Source: Candidatus Anammoxibacter sp. (GTDB lineage: Bacteria; Planctomycetota; Brocadiia; Brocadiales; Anammoxibacteraceae). From it: a stretch of 42,255 nt of DNA. A model generated the notes under the pieces. It searched no databases. It was given only the letters and a program-made list of their open reading frames with translations, and was not told where the DNA came from. Below, piece by piece: positions 1-8,440 of the stretch. The stretch lies in contig JAIQZQ010000006.1 of the NCBI GenBank assembly GCA_021777105.1, positions 1 to 42,255 on the forward strand, read 5' to 3'. The translations under genes were made by a program, and so were the position numbers. Each line of letters opens with the position of its first letter. Position 1 is the stretch's first letter.

Positions 1-331
1 GGTTTTCTAAAATAAAAGTATATGGTCGGCATGCAAAAATATATTTATTACAAAAATTAACCTTCTATTATTATTAGACGAGTGAAAATTGCATTTTGGT
101 TGGTTTTTATAAGAGATTGTTTTTATAGCAATTAAGGTAAGCTCTTGGTATGTAAAGAGTTGGCGATAGAAAATAAAATTTAATTTTTTTTCGGTTTTAA
201 TGTTTTCTTTTCTGTTTAACTAAGAGAAATTATTAAATGGTGACGATCGTTTGCAAATGGCGTTGACTATGAAAATGGAAAACCAATACAGGCCGATAAA
301 ATGTAAATATGGCCCGTATAAGAAAAAGCGC

Positions 332-386
332 CTTACAAATTGTAGTGGCTATCTTGTAATGGTTTTGTAGTGGTTTTGCTTACAAG
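332..386 (+). repeat. 55-bp CTTACAA-bounded repeat, copy A
   Basis: This copy starts and ends with CTTACAA, has an inverted TTGTAA in the middle, and contains the submotif TTGTAGTGG twice. A second copy at 684-738 differs at only a few positions, 352 bp downstream. Function unknown; the short repeated TTGTAGTGG units resemble iterons or a protein-binding array. Confidence 0.7.
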
Positions 387-683
387 CATAAAAACAATAA
401 TTTTACGGCATAATAGGGGTGTTCTGTTAGGAAACAAATTGATTAAAAACCCTACTTTGACAACTTTTAATTGTTGCAAATGGATTTGGCAAGCTGTTGG
501 TATGCTAAGAGATGTAATGGATATGAATGTTTGTTCGTGGTTTTCATGTTTATACTTTTATTGTTACGGGCATACGGCTGTTTATTAAACACATACTGCG
601 ACCGATTATTGGTATTTAAAATAAAAAAGTAGCTAAAATACGATGAATTGAAAGATTTTCCTGGCGCGGGCACAAAAAAATGA

Positions 684-738
684 CTTACAAATTGTGGTGG
701 TTGTCTTGTAAGGGGCTTGTAGTGGTTTTGCTTACAAA
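684..738 (+). repeat. 55-bp CTTACAA-bounded repeat, copy B
   Basis: Second copy of the repeat at 332-386, in the same orientation. Both boundary CTTACAA words and the central TTGTAA are kept, while the middle has drifted. Conservation of the ends and centre suggests a binding or structural element rather than coding sequence. Confidence 0.7.
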
Positions 739-872
739 TATGCGGTATTTGTAATGGCGCGGTGTAATGGGGCAATGTCGCGAATTAAGTGTAAGCCATT
801 TTGACTGCTGTAGTTTGGAGCAATATTGCAAATAAAACATAAAACTATTAACACTTAACAGAAGGGTAAACC

Positions 873-1125
873 ATGAAAAATATTATAGAGTATTTACAAA
901 AGAAAGAAGCATTTGGAGCTCTAAGCGCTTTGCGAAAATCATGGCAGTGAAGTCCTCCAATCTATAAAAGAAAAACTTTTTTCTAATGAATTTTACACTA
1001 ACAATAGGAAGACTGTAACAGATTTTACACGCAAATTAGAGCTTCCTTTTCGTTAATTTAGCGCTTGCCGTTTTAAATTTAGGCAAAATAAAAAAGAGCT
1101 TGCTTAATTCAATGACATTGCCCTT
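873..1125 (+). pseudogene. IS4-type transposase N-terminal remnant
   Basis: An ATG at 873 opens a 25-codon frame ending at a TGA at 948-950. Shifting frame there continues as VLQSIKEKLFSNEFYTNNRK and then TDFTRKLELPF, followed in a further frame by ALAVLNLGKIKKSLLNSM. The pattern, a short helix, then a DFTR-x-L-x-F segment, then hydrophobic xLNLxKKSL, is what I know from the N-terminus of IS4-family DDE transposases. At least two frame disruptions and loss of the whole catalytic domain make it non-functional. Seen: the frames and motifs. Inferred: the family. Confidence 0.5.
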
Positions 1126-1164
1126 GATGGGAGGGATTAGAGGATGATGATAAGTGTCGCGCAA
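1085..1164 (+). repeat. degraded copy of G-rich dispersed repeat (R1)
   Basis: A shortened copy of the roughly 100-bp repeat found at 5361-5466 and, inverted, at 14024-14125. It retains CCCTTGATGGGAGGG, then GATGATAAG and CGCGCAA in the same order, but has lost part of the C-rich arm. It abuts the transposase remnant. Confidence 0.55.
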
Positions 1165-1178
1165 TTTATGTTCTATTG

Positions 1179-2297
1179 CTATTTACAAAAGCTTTTGATT
1201 TTGTTTTCCAGCTTGGTCAGGTCATCATTCGCTTCGTTTGCGCCAATTGGCATAAAGTATTCCCTCATTTTATTCCTCCAAATATAAGTAGTTCCGGTTA
1301 ATTTAAAATAAGCCTCAATATGCTGGTAACCGGCTTGCTTAATATAATCAATAAAAGGGTAGCCTTTAATAATAGACCTATTTATTGCGCTATTAGCAAA
1401 TGGCTTTGCGTTTTTTTTAATTTGGCAATAACAATTGCCGTTTCTGCAATTCTCAAAAAAATTGTATAACTCCCTAATAAACTCATTAGGTTTAATATAA
1501 GGGGTGTATATTTTAGGCAAGCCTTTCATTGCCGTGGCATTAAACAGGGGCGGGCTAATTTCCAACTTGTTCCAAACCCTGAATACCTTTCCTTTGAATT
1601 GCACTTTTGTCACATAGTCCGCAAACTCCTTATTGCCGGTTGTTCCCGCTCCAAAAGTATACAAAGTCAGGTTGCCCATGTTGTCCGGATCCCAACTATT
1701 TTGCTCATTGCGCAACCATGAAGCCACTGTTGGGGCAAGCATACCTCCCAGGCTATGCCCTGTTATTATTACCTGAGGCTTTTTAACGCGCAGCTTCTGA
1801 ACTTTAAATTCATTTTTTAGAAAGTTTTTAATATTTTGACCCTTGCCCGGCCCTTCAGAAGGTTTCATACTTTTTAGTTTTCTGAATCCTATGTTCGCGC
1901 CTTTTGATATTTTTCCGTTTACACAGTATGGCGGGAACTTCGGCAGCCAGTCAACCTGCTTGTTTACCCTAAAATTCATTGTGAGCGCGTAAAACGACAT
2001 AGGGTTTGTGCCCGATATTGCGATAACATATTGCGGAACCCCGTCTTGTTCGCTTTTCGCGATATACATTAGATTGCCGATAACATCAAACTCTTTATCT
2101 GGTTGGAAAATACACGGACCCCATACCACTTTCCAATCGCCGAGGCGAGATCGCATTCCCTCCTCATCAAATGTCTCTTTTAATCGTTTAGCGACTTTTC
2201 TTCGGTTGCCGGCAACTGTTCCTGTTAAGTTATTGCCGAGGTATGAAAACATAGCAAGTGAAAATACTTTTTTGGCTTCATCGTATTTGCCTGACAT
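1179..2297 (-). CDS. lipase class 3 family protein
   Basis: Predicted 372-residue alpha/beta-hydrolase of the class 3 (fungal-type) lipase family, which hydrolyses acylglycerols or related esters. The nucleophile elbow is GHSLGG near residues 180-185 (Ser182), preceded by the strand QVIITG; an upstream SGTNP segment near residue 95 fits the oxyanion-hole region. A small Cys-rich patch (NCRNGNCYC) lies in the C-terminal third. There is no signal peptide. I chose the internal ATG because AAAGGAGG sits just upstream of it; the longer frame starting at 2351 has no such site. It is divergently placed from the next gene, so likely a stand-alone transcript. Substrate unknown. Confidence 0.75.
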   Translation of the reverse strand: MSGKYDEAKKVFSLAMFSYLGNNLTGTVAGNRRKVAKRLKETFDEEGMRSRLGDWKVVWGPCIFQPDKEFDVIGNLMYIAKSEQDGVPQYVIAISGTNPMSFYALTMNFRVNKQVDWLPKFPPYCVNGKISKGANIGFRKLKSMKPSEGPGKGQNIKNFLKNEFKVQKLRVKKPQVIITGHSLGGMLAPTVASWLRNEQNSWDPDNMGNLTLYTFGAGTTGNKEFADYVTKVQFKGKVFRVWNKLEISPPLFNATAMKGLPKIYTPYIKPNEFIRELYNFFENCRNGNCYCQIKKNAKPFANSAINRSIIKGYPFIDYIKQAGYQHIEAYFKLTGTTYIWRNKMREYFMPIGANEANDDLTKLENKIKSFCK

Positions 2298-2625
2298 CTC
2301 TTCCTCCTTTATTATTTTTAAATTGAGGTCTGCCCGCGTTCCTAATCTCATTTATATGTTGAATTAAGGTTTAAGTATACGTATTACATAGACGATAATC
2401 AACGTATATAATTACAATCATAGCTCTTAAAGCTCAATATCTTTGCTTAACACTCCCGTCTTGAACTCGCCGAGTTAAAGAAGATTGACAAAACAACATT
2501 AAAAATGCAAAATAATGCGTATTAATTTGAAAGAAGTTATGTTCAAAATTTTGATTTGTCCGGTTTATCCAGGTTATATGATAGGCAAAAGGCATAAACA
2601 TCAATAATTTTATATCATATTAACT
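2298..2625. other. intergenic region between divergent genes
   Basis: AT-rich spacer between the divergent lipase and inositol-monophosphatase genes; it must hold both promoters. I see no clean -35/-10 pair, RNA gene or terminator hairpin in it. Confidence 0.5.
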
Positions 2626-3387
2626 ATGGAAAAATTTGTAAAAAACACAATACTTGCGGCAGGCAATATTTTGCTTAAAAGCCGCAAAAAAAATTTAAAG
2701 ATCGAAAAAAAGGAAAACGCCGGCTATGTGACCGAGGCTGATCTGGAATGTGAAAAGTTTATTATTGAGTCCATATCAAATGAGTTTCCAGGCCATTCAG
2801 TCCTTGCTGAAGAGGGCGGCGAGCAGCTGGGCCATGGCGAATATAAATGGATTATCGACCCACTTGACGGCACAACCAATTTTGTCCACGGATTGCCGTG
2901 CTTTTGCGTTTCAATCGCATGCGAATATAAGGACGAAATAATCATCGGCGCAATATACAACCCCGTCACAAATGAGCTGTTTTTTGCTGAAAAAGGCAAA
3001 GGCGCTTATTTAAATGATGAACAAATAACAGTGTCAAAAAAAGAGAGGGTGTCGGACTCATTGCTGGCCACCGGTTTTTATTATCATAAAGGTGAAAAGC
3101 TTGACACGGCCATTGACAAGTTCAGGAAACTTAAACAGGGATCTATGGCTGTTAGACGAATGGGGTCCGCCGCAATTGACCTCGCCTACACCGCTTGCGG
3201 TATTTTTGACGGCTATTGGGAGAAAGGGATCTCTCCATGGGACGTGGCGGCCGGGTTGCTAATTGTAAAGGAGGCAGGCGGCAGGGTTAGCAATTATACA
3301 GGCCGCGATAGCTCTGTGTACGACAGGGAAATTTTGGCGTCAAACGGTTTGATTCATCAGGAAATGGTAGATTTGTTAAATGGTTAA
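2626..3387 (+). CDS. suhB: inositol monophosphatase family protein
   Basis: A Mg2+-dependent phosphomonoesterase of the inositol monophosphatase/SuhB family, cytosolic, 253 residues and thus full length. The metal-binding motifs are all visible: AEEGGE (Glu62-Glu63), the signature WIIDPLDGTTNFVHG (Asp78, Asp81, Thr83) and the C-terminal WDVAAG motif followed by EAGG. Likely substrates are myo-inositol-1-phosphate or a related sugar phosphate; in E. coli the homologue also binds RNA polymerase and Nus factors, but that role cannot be read from this sequence. It is the first of a run of plus-strand genes but is separated from the metal-transport genes by a dispersed repeat, so it probably is not in their operon. 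Confidence 0.88.
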   Translation: MEKFVKNTILAAGNILLKSRKKNLKIEKKENAGYVTEADLECEKFIIESISNEFPGHSVLAEEGGEQLGHGEYKWIIDPLDGTTNFVHGLPCFCVSIACEYKDEIIIGAIYNPVTNELFFAEKGKGAYLNDEQITVSKKERVSDSLLATGFYYHKGEKLDTAIDKFRKLKQGSMAVRRMGSAAIDLAYTACGIFDGYWEKGISPWDVAAGLLIVKEAGGRVSNYTGRDSSVYDREILASNGLIHQEMVDLLNG

Positions 3388-3390
3388 AAT

Positions 3391-3436
3391 CCTCCCCTCA
3401 GGGGATAATTCTCACTAGAGCAGCCAAGCTGCTAAG
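3391..3436 (+). repeat. dispersed repeat R2 (GGATAAT...CTAGAGCA), copy 1
   Basis: Contains CCCCTCAGGGG followed by GGATAATTCTCACTAGAGCA. Related copies occur at 32825-32863 (inverted) and 40582-40615. The C-rich/G-rich start can fold as a small hairpin. It ends 8 bp before the next start codon. Confidence 0.65.
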
Positions 3437-3444
3437 TTTTCATT

Positions 3445-3840
3445 ATGAAAAAAAAGAAGTTCATAATATTTACGCTCTGCTTCTACCTGTGCCAGGCGGT
3501 ATTGCTGCCCCTTGCCCACTCCCTTTTAGAGGAACGGGAAGGCGCATGCCATGATTGTTGCGCAACCGCCCCGCAAATAAACTCCGCGTGCGATACCCAA
3601 AACGGGCCTTGCGACAAACCGTCGCACCATCATCACAAGCATCACTCGCACGACGCGGCGCATTGCCTTGTCTGCAAATCGTTTTCACAGGATGCGGAAT
3701 CCTCTTTTGCCGTTCATTTTGACACGCAAATTCTATTAGTCTCAACATCTTCCTTTAATGAGAAATGCCGTTTATCAGCTTTTTTAAACGGATCTTTCGC
3801 AAACCGTTCTCCCCCCCTTGCCGCGAATTTCACAATTTAA
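3445..3840 (+). CDS. exported His/Cys-rich small protein, putative metal handling
   Basis: A 131-residue protein with an N-terminal signal-type segment (KKKK followed by a hydrophobic stretch ending near residue 26). The centre is loaded with metal ligands: a CHDCC pair, then PSHHHHKHHSHDAAHC followed by LVC. The HCxxC arrangement after a His run recalls DUF2946-type small exported proteins found near metal transport genes, but I cannot place it firmly. Its position directly before a porin-like gene and ZnuACB suggests periplasmic zinc (or other divalent metal) binding, buffering or sensing; this is inference. There is no clear ribosome binding site, because a dispersed repeat ends just upstream. 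Confidence 0.6.
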   Translation: MKKKKFIIFTLCFYLCQAVLLPLAHSLLEEREGACHDCCATAPQINSACDTQNGPCDKPSHHHHKHHSHDAAHCLVCKSFSQDAESSFAVHFDTQILLVSTSSFNEKCRLSAFLNGSFANRSPPLAANFTI

Positions 3841-3893
3841 TTTAATATTTTGAAATTGCCATAAGCGGTGAAAGTAAACGTTGCAAATGCGCG

Positions 3894-3934
3894 CCCCTGG
3901 ATATTATATATAAATATTTAATATCTCCTCGGGG
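3894..3934. other. imperfect inverted repeat upstream of porin gene
   Basis: CCCC and GATATTA on the left mirror TAATATC and GGGG on the right, around an AT-rich centre (TATATAAATAT). It could be an operator for the metal-uptake genes or a weak hairpin terminator of the preceding gene; the sequence alone cannot decide. It does not match a Zur box that I would recognise. Confidence 0.35.
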
Positions 3935-4039
3935 ACGGAACATTTACGGTTTTAAAAAACTTCTTAATTTTTGAATCGATAAAAGATAACGCGCCCGCTT
4001 TCCGTTTATATCCACTTATAATTTGAGGGGAGGTAATAT

Positions 4040-5323
4040 ATGAAAAACGCATTTTTTATCTTTTTATTTTTCATGTCGGCGTCTTTTTTTAATGCCGTGT
4101 TCGCAAATCCGGAATCCAGCGGTGATAAAAACGCATTTGTATACGATCTTGATCAATTAAGAACAGATTTCCGTGAGCTTGAACAAGATTACAAAACCAG
4201 GATCAATGCCCTTGAGGATAGGGTTAAAAGATCGGAGGAAATTTTTATAAGGGAACGCGAGCCTGAAAAGCTTAAAACTTTTTACGGCACAAAAGGCTCG
4301 CTTATGAATCCGGACATCAGCGTTATCGCGGATGTCTTTTACCATTTCAGCGACCATTCGGAGGGCGTGGGAGGATTCTCGGACAACGACCTTTACTTTC
4401 GCGAGGTCGAACTTGCAATACAGGGCTATATATACCCTGGAGTCAGGGCGGAGTTCTATCCTGTATGGGAAGTGGAGGAGGAAGAGGTGGAGATAGAGGA
4501 GGCGTTCGCCAATTTTCTAACGCTGCCGTTTAACTCATCACTGCTGGTGGGCAGGCAGAGGATAAGGTTTGGCGCGGTTAACCCCGTGCATCAACATTAC
4601 AGGAATTATGTGGACGTTCCCTTGCCGGTCCAGAATTTTTTGGGGGCGCATGGTTACATTGACGACGGCATTGATTTTTCAATAATGGCCCCGCTTGTAA
4701 ACTTTCCGCTGAAATTTGGATTTGGCGTGTTTGACGGCAATAAAGAGCTTGGCGAACACGAACACGGCGGGCTCGAAGAAGAAGAGGAGGAGGAAGCAGA
4801 TGGCTCGGGCATTTTTGAAAGCGAGCCGATTGAGTGGATGGACCACGTCTTTCTCGCCAAGATTGACGCCAACATCCCTTTGTCAAACAACGCGGACATT
4901 TCATTGGGTTATCATGTCATGTGGGACGATAATGGAGGCGCCCGTTCCGTAATACATAACGGCCGCCTGGCGCTGAACTACTCGTTTTTAAACAGTTACC
5001 GCAAACTTTTGTGGGAAAACGAAGTGTACTCACTTGACATTGATGAACGCGATGTTGAGAGCTTTGGTTTCTACTCGCTTTTAAAGTTTAACGCAAGCCG
5101 TTTTATAGACGCCGGCCTGCGTTATGACTGGTCTGAGCCGGGCGACAGCGACGAAACTCGACAATGGGCTTTAAATCCCATACTCACGTGGCATTTGACC
5201 GAAGCTTCATACGTGAGGTTTCAATACAAATATGGCGAGCACGAGGGCTTTGATAGCGTAAACGAAGGAATGGTTCAATTCGTATGGGGCCTCGGCCCGC
5301 ACACTCACGCTTTGCGTGACTAA
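4040..5323 (+). CDS. porin-like outer membrane protein of metal uptake locus
   Basis: A 427-residue protein with a clear signal peptide (hydrophobic residues 4-20, cleavage near AFA-NP). Next comes a predicted coiled coil at about residues 35-75, typical of periplasm-spanning porin N-termini, then a long region of alternating amphipathic strands that fits a beta-barrel. A loop near residues 235-255 reads ELGEHEHGGLEEEEEEEADG: acidic and His-bearing, plausible for cation attraction. The C-terminus ends in VQFVWGLGPHTHALRD, like uncharacterised porins encoded beside zinc ABC transporters. A good ribosome binding site (GGGGAGG) precedes the ATG. Proposed role: passage of Zn2+ or another divalent cation across the outer membrane to ZnuA. 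No TonB box was recognised. Confidence 0.65.
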   Translation: MKNAFFIFLFFMSASFFNAVFANPESSGDKNAFVYDLDQLRTDFRELEQDYKTRINALEDRVKRSEEIFIREREPEKLKTFYGTKGSLMNPDISVIADVFYHFSDHSEGVGGFSDNDLYFREVELAIQGYIYPGVRAEFYPVWEVEEEEVEIEEAFANFLTLPFNSSLLVGRQRIRFGAVNPVHQHYRNYVDVPLPVQNFLGAHGYIDDGIDFSIMAPLVNFPLKFGFGVFDGNKELGEHEHGGLEEEEEEEADGSGIFESEPIEWMDHVFLAKIDANIPLSNNADISLGYHVMWDDNGGARSVIHNGRLALNYSFLNSYRKLLWENEVYSLDIDERDVESFGFYSLLKFNASRFIDAGLRYDWSEPGDSDETRQWALNPILTWHLTEASYVRFQYKYGEHEGFDSVNEGMVQFVWGLGPHTHALRD

Positions 5324-5360
5324 ATAGCCGGAAGTTGTAAATGACATTTATAACTTTTTA

Positions 5361-5466
5361 CTGGGGACAAAAATAAAGCTGCTATATTGAATTTAAACAT
5401 TTTCCTTTAACTCCCCCTCCCTTGATGGGAGGGGTTATGGGAGGGTGGGGTGATAAGGATCGCGCA
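5361..5466 (+). repeat. dispersed G-rich repeat R1, copy A
   Basis: About 106 bp containing ATAAAGCTGCTATAT, then GAATTTAAA and a CCCTCCC-TTGAT-GGGAGGG hairpin, ending in TGATAAG and CGCGCA. An inverted copy with the same order of blocks lies at 14024-14125 and a partial copy at 1085-1164. It is noncoding, lies between the porin and znuA genes and looks like a miniature element or an RNA-forming repeat. Confidence 0.75.
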
Positions 5467-5534
5467 AAAACAGTGGTATCATATTCTTTGACCCTGATAG
5501 TATATTAAACATAAAATCTTTAAAGGAACAAAAC

Positions 5535-6458
5535 ATGATAAAACCTAAAACAATTTTAATGTGTGTCGTCATCTTAACGGCAATGTGCGCCGGCAACCAT
5601 AACGCCGGCGCCAAGGGCAAACCAAACGTTGTCGCCTCAAGCGCGTTCCTTGCGGACTGGGCGAGAGAGATTGGAGGCGATCTTGTCAATATTGAAACCA
5701 TACACGACGGCAGATCCGACATCCACACATTCGAGCCCCGGCCCGGGCATATAATGAAGTGCGCCAAGGCCGATCTTTTTATAGCCGCCGGGCTTGACCT
5801 AGACGTGTGGATACAATCCCTGCTGGACGCTTCGCGCAATTCAAGGATACAATATGGAGCGAAAGGATATGTTGACGCTTCGCATGGCGTCCTTATCCTG
5901 CAAAAAACAGACGGGCCCATTGACATGTCAATGGGAGACGTGCATCCATACGGCAATCCCCACTATTTTTACAGCCTGGAAAATGTTGAAATCGCGTTAG
6001 ACAACATAACAAAAGGCTTGTCCGGCATCGCGCCGGAAAACGCGGAAACATTCAAGGTAAACATGGATAGATACCTGGACAAGGCAAAAAACACATTTGC
6101 CTTGCTTAAAAAAATGATGGAACCTTTTAAAGGCGCGAAAGTTGTGGCATATCACATGAGTTGGGAATATTTCATCATGGAATTCGGTCTGAACATTGCC
6201 GGATACTTTGAGCTTAAACCAGGCATACCCCCATCGCCCAGACATGTTCAGGAACTAACCAGTATTATTGGTGAAAACAGCGTTAAAATAATTTTAAAGG
6301 AACCCTATTTTCCCAAGAAATCAGTGAAAAAAGTGTCAAAAGCCACCGGAGCGGTTGTGGTGGAGCTTGTTAACTTTCCCGGTGGCCGTCCAAACGCCCC
6401 AACATTCCTTGAAAACCTTAAGGCTAATGTGAACGAACTTATTAAAGCTTTAAAATAA
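5535..6458 (+). CDS. znuA: zinc/manganese ABC transporter substrate-binding protein
   Basis: Periplasmic cluster A-1 (TroA/ZnuA) binding protein, 307 residues, with a signal peptide ending near residue 26. Candidate metal ligands are conserved: His64 in DIHTFEP, His137 and/or His143 in DVHPYGNPHYFYS, His207 in AYHMSWEYF, and an acidic residue around KEPYFPKK in the C-lobe. It lacks the His-rich loop of many zinc-specific ZnuA proteins, so zinc is likely but manganese or iron cannot be excluded. AAAGGA precedes the ATG. It is followed four bases later by the ATPase gene, and hands metal to the downstream permease. Confidence 0.85.
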   Translation: MIKPKTILMCVVILTAMCAGNHNAGAKGKPNVVASSAFLADWAREIGGDLVNIETIHDGRSDIHTFEPRPGHIMKCAKADLFIAAGLDLDVWIQSLLDASRNSRIQYGAKGYVDASHGVLILQKTDGPIDMSMGDVHPYGNPHYFYSLENVEIALDNITKGLSGIAPENAETFKVNMDRYLDKAKNTFALLKKMMEPFKGAKVVAYHMSWEYFIMEFGLNIAGYFELKPGIPPSPRHVQELTSIIGENSVKIILKEPYFPKKSVKKVSKATGAVVVELVNFPGGRPNAPTFLENLKANVNELIKALK

Positions 6459-6462
6459 AAAA

Positions 6463-7215
6463 ATGAACTTAATATCTTTTAAAAACGCGTCAATTGGATA
6501 CAAAAGAAGCGCCGTCCTCAAAGACCTGAACTTTGACGTGACAAAGGACGATTTCCTGGGCGTTATAGGCCCAAACGGGTCCGGCAAAACTACTCTGCTT
6601 AAAGGGCTGCTTGGGCTTGTAAAACCAATTTCCGGCACGGTGGCGTTTGGCCGGCCAAATATACGGTTCGGATATGTTGCGCAACGACAGGCGATTGACC
6701 CCATTTTCCCGCTTACGGTAAAAGAGGTTGTTTCAATGGGGCGGTTCGGCAAGGCGGGCGCCGGCCGGCGCCTCGGCAAACAGGATTGGTTTCATGTAAG
6801 CCGGGCCATGGAAATCACCGGAATTGAGCCGGCCGCCGGCCTTTCATTCCAGACCCTTTCCGGCGGGCAAAAACAGCGCGCCCTGATCGCGCGCGCTTTG
6901 GCAAGCGAAGCGGAGATATTGATACTGGACGAGCCCACAAACGATCTTGACATAAAAGCCGAGGCGCAAATAATGGGCCTTATAAACAATATTCACGAGA
7001 ATGACGGCGTTCCCATAGTCATAGTGAGTCACCTGTTGCACAACATTGTAAACTACGCCCACAGGCTTGGGTTTGTTAAAGACAACGGCCTGATAGTGCG
7101 TGACATTAATGAGGCCGTTTCCGAGCAAAACCTATCCGGCCTGTTTGGAGAATCTTTAAAAATAGCCGAATTCTTCGGTAAAAAATCCATTATACATTAT
7201 GAGCCAGATAATTGA
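6463..7215 (+). CDS. znuC: metal ABC transporter ATP-binding protein
   Basis: Cytosolic ATPase of the zinc/manganese importer, 250 residues. All nucleotide-binding motifs are present: Walker A GPNGSGKTT, Q-loop at YVAQRQ, ABC signature LSGGQKQR, Walker B ILILDEP and the switch His in IVSHLLH. The start codon lies four bases after znuA with no ribosome binding site of its own (AAAAAAATG), so it is probably translated by coupling. The 3' end overlaps the permease gene by 17 bp, a sign of a tight operon. Confidence 0.88.
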   Translation: MNLISFKNASIGYKRSAVLKDLNFDVTKDDFLGVIGPNGSGKTTLLKGLLGLVKPISGTVAFGRPNIRFGYVAQRQAIDPIFPLTVKEVVSMGRFGKAGAGRRLGKQDWFHVSRAMEITGIEPAAGLSFQTLSGGQKQRALIARALASEAEILILDEPTNDLDIKAEAQIMGLINNIHENDGVPIVIVSHLLHNIVNYAHRLGFVKDNGLIVRDINEAVSEQNLSGLFGESLKIAEFFGKKSIIHYEPDN

Positions 7216-8026
7216 GATGTTCAGCCAGCCGTTTATCCAGGCCGGCCTTGGAGCCGGCCTTATGATAGGCGGAGTCTGCGCCTATCTAGGCGTGTTTTTA
7301 ATCCTTAAAAGGATCGTCTTTGTCGGCGCCGCCATTTCGCAGCTTGCCGCCGTGGGAGTTGTGACAGGCCACCTTATAGGGCATTGGATAGGAATCGACT
7401 TTGAGCATCTCGCCTTTCTATTCACCATATTCGGCGCTCTAATTTTCTGGAAAACGTTTTCCGAAGGCTCCATAACTAAAGAGAGCCTTATAGGGTATGT
7501 ATACGTATTCGCGGCAAGCATGGCTATTGTCATAATCTCAAAAGACCCAATGGCCGAGGCAGAAAACCTTGACCTCTTTTCAGGCAACATACTGTTTATC
7601 GGCGGCATTGACCTGGTTTTGATCGCCGCCATCTGCTGCCCAGTGTTTATAACCCACATGGTCTTTTACAAGGAGTTTATATTTGTGTCGTTCGACCCGT
7701 CCACCGCTCGCACCCTTGGGTTGCCGGCGCGTCTTTACGACTTCCTGTTCTATTTCACCCTAGGCGCCGTCATCTCAGTTGGTATAAGGTCCGCCGGCAT
7801 GCTTTTCATATTCTCTTCGCTTATTCTGCCCGCAATGACCGGCCTTGTCCTTTGCAGGCGAATGAAATTGATATTCATAACCTCCGCAATCTCAATCTGG
7901 CTATCCGTCATAATCGGTATAATAGTCTCATACACCATAGACCTTCCAACCGGGCCAACCATCTCAATAATAAACGGCATAATCCTAATGCTAAGCTTTT
8001 TAGTAAAACGTTTCGCGGTGAAATAA
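7199..8026 (+). CDS. znuB: metal ABC transporter permease
   Basis: Inner-membrane permease of the ABC-3 (ZnuB/TroC/MntB) family, 275 residues, with seven to eight hydrophobic helices. Family-typical features include the N-terminal RIVFVGAAISQLAAVG coupling segment and the central FDPSTARTLGLP motif, followed by GAVISVGIRSAGMLFIFSSL. It forms the pore for the ion delivered by the binding protein, powered by the ATPase whose gene it overlaps. Nothing transport-related follows, so this gene ends the operon. Confidence 0.87.
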   Translation: MSQIIEMFSQPFIQAGLGAGLMIGGVCAYLGVFLILKRIVFVGAAISQLAAVGVVTGHLIGHWIGIDFEHLAFLFTIFGALIFWKTFSEGSITKESLIGYVYVFAASMAIVIISKDPMAEAENLDLFSGNILFIGGIDLVLIAAICCPVFITHMVFYKEFIFVSFDPSTARTLGLPARLYDFLFYFTLGAVISVGIRSAGMLFIFSSLILPAMTGLVLCRRMKLIFITSAISIWLSVIIGIIVSYTIDLPTGPTISIINGIILMLSFLVKRFAVK

Positions 8027-8064
8027 GAAGAATGCATGGAATTGGAGTTTGGAAATCCGTATAG

Positions 8065-8373
8065 CAACTAATTTTACCTGTCCCTAAATTTGGTTTTGAT
8101 TATATTGAATTAGTTTCCCCATGGACTTTTCAGAAAACGCCATTGGCCCTCCGTCGGTTTGTGAAGGCAAGTCAGAGGCAGGAAATGATGATTGATATTT
8201 TGCCGGCCGGGTCAAAACGGCATTATGAGATAATAGAAAAAGCAATTGACGCTGAATCAGAGGAAGGCAGAGTGAAAGTAGCGGGAATAGATGATCTGAT
8301 TTGGTTAAAAAGGATTCGGGATTCCAGTCAGGATAAAGCCGATATCGAGAGGTTGGATAATGAAAAAAATTGA
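8065..8373 (+). pseudogene. C-terminal remnant of a nucleotidyltransferase-like protein
   Basis: An open frame runs from just after a TAG at 8062 without an ATG; a TTG at 8143 is the only plausible initiator. The readable protein ends with VKVAGIDDLIWLKRIRDSSQ then DKADIERL, the DLIxLK...R..DxxDI pattern of the C-terminal part of AbiEii/DUF6036-type nucleotidyltransferase proteins. The N-terminal catalytic half is missing, so I take it as a decayed gene. It lies at the edge of the mobile and defence DNA that continues to about 12.1 kb. Confidence 0.45.
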
Positions 8374-8440
8374 TAAAGTATTAAAAGAGCTTAGCCGTCT
8401 TTACGAGTTTAACCGTAACATTCAGAAATACACAAACTAA
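8360..8440 (+). CDS. 26-residue small ORF overlapping the remnant
   Basis: ATG at 8360 overlaps the end of the preceding frame by 14 bp and encodes a short, Lys-rich helix (MKKIDKVLKELSRLYEFNRN...). The start-stop overlap is typical of a two-gene toxin-antitoxin or nucleotidyltransferase operon. The product is far too short for a folded partner and is probably a truncated leftover. Confidence 0.3.
   Translation: MKKIDKVLKELSRLYEFNRNIQKYTN

Larger units (their letters stand above)
1..872. other. gene-poor AT-rich flank
   Basis: I see no credible gene here. The two longest open frames (about 370-588 plus, 467-775 minus) overlap each other, have no ribosome binding site and encode unconvincing, Cys/Tyr-rich sequence. 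The stretch does hold two copies of a 55-bp repeat, annotated separately. Confidence 0.6.

Noticed and set aside
370..588. 72-codon plus-strand open frame
   Set aside because: No ribosome binding site, no recognisable motif, skewed Cys/Tyr composition, overlaps a frame on the other strand and part of the repeat at 332-386.
467..775. 102-codon minus-strand open frame
   Set aside because: Overlaps the repeat at 684-738; Asn/Tyr-rich low-complexity protein with no motif.
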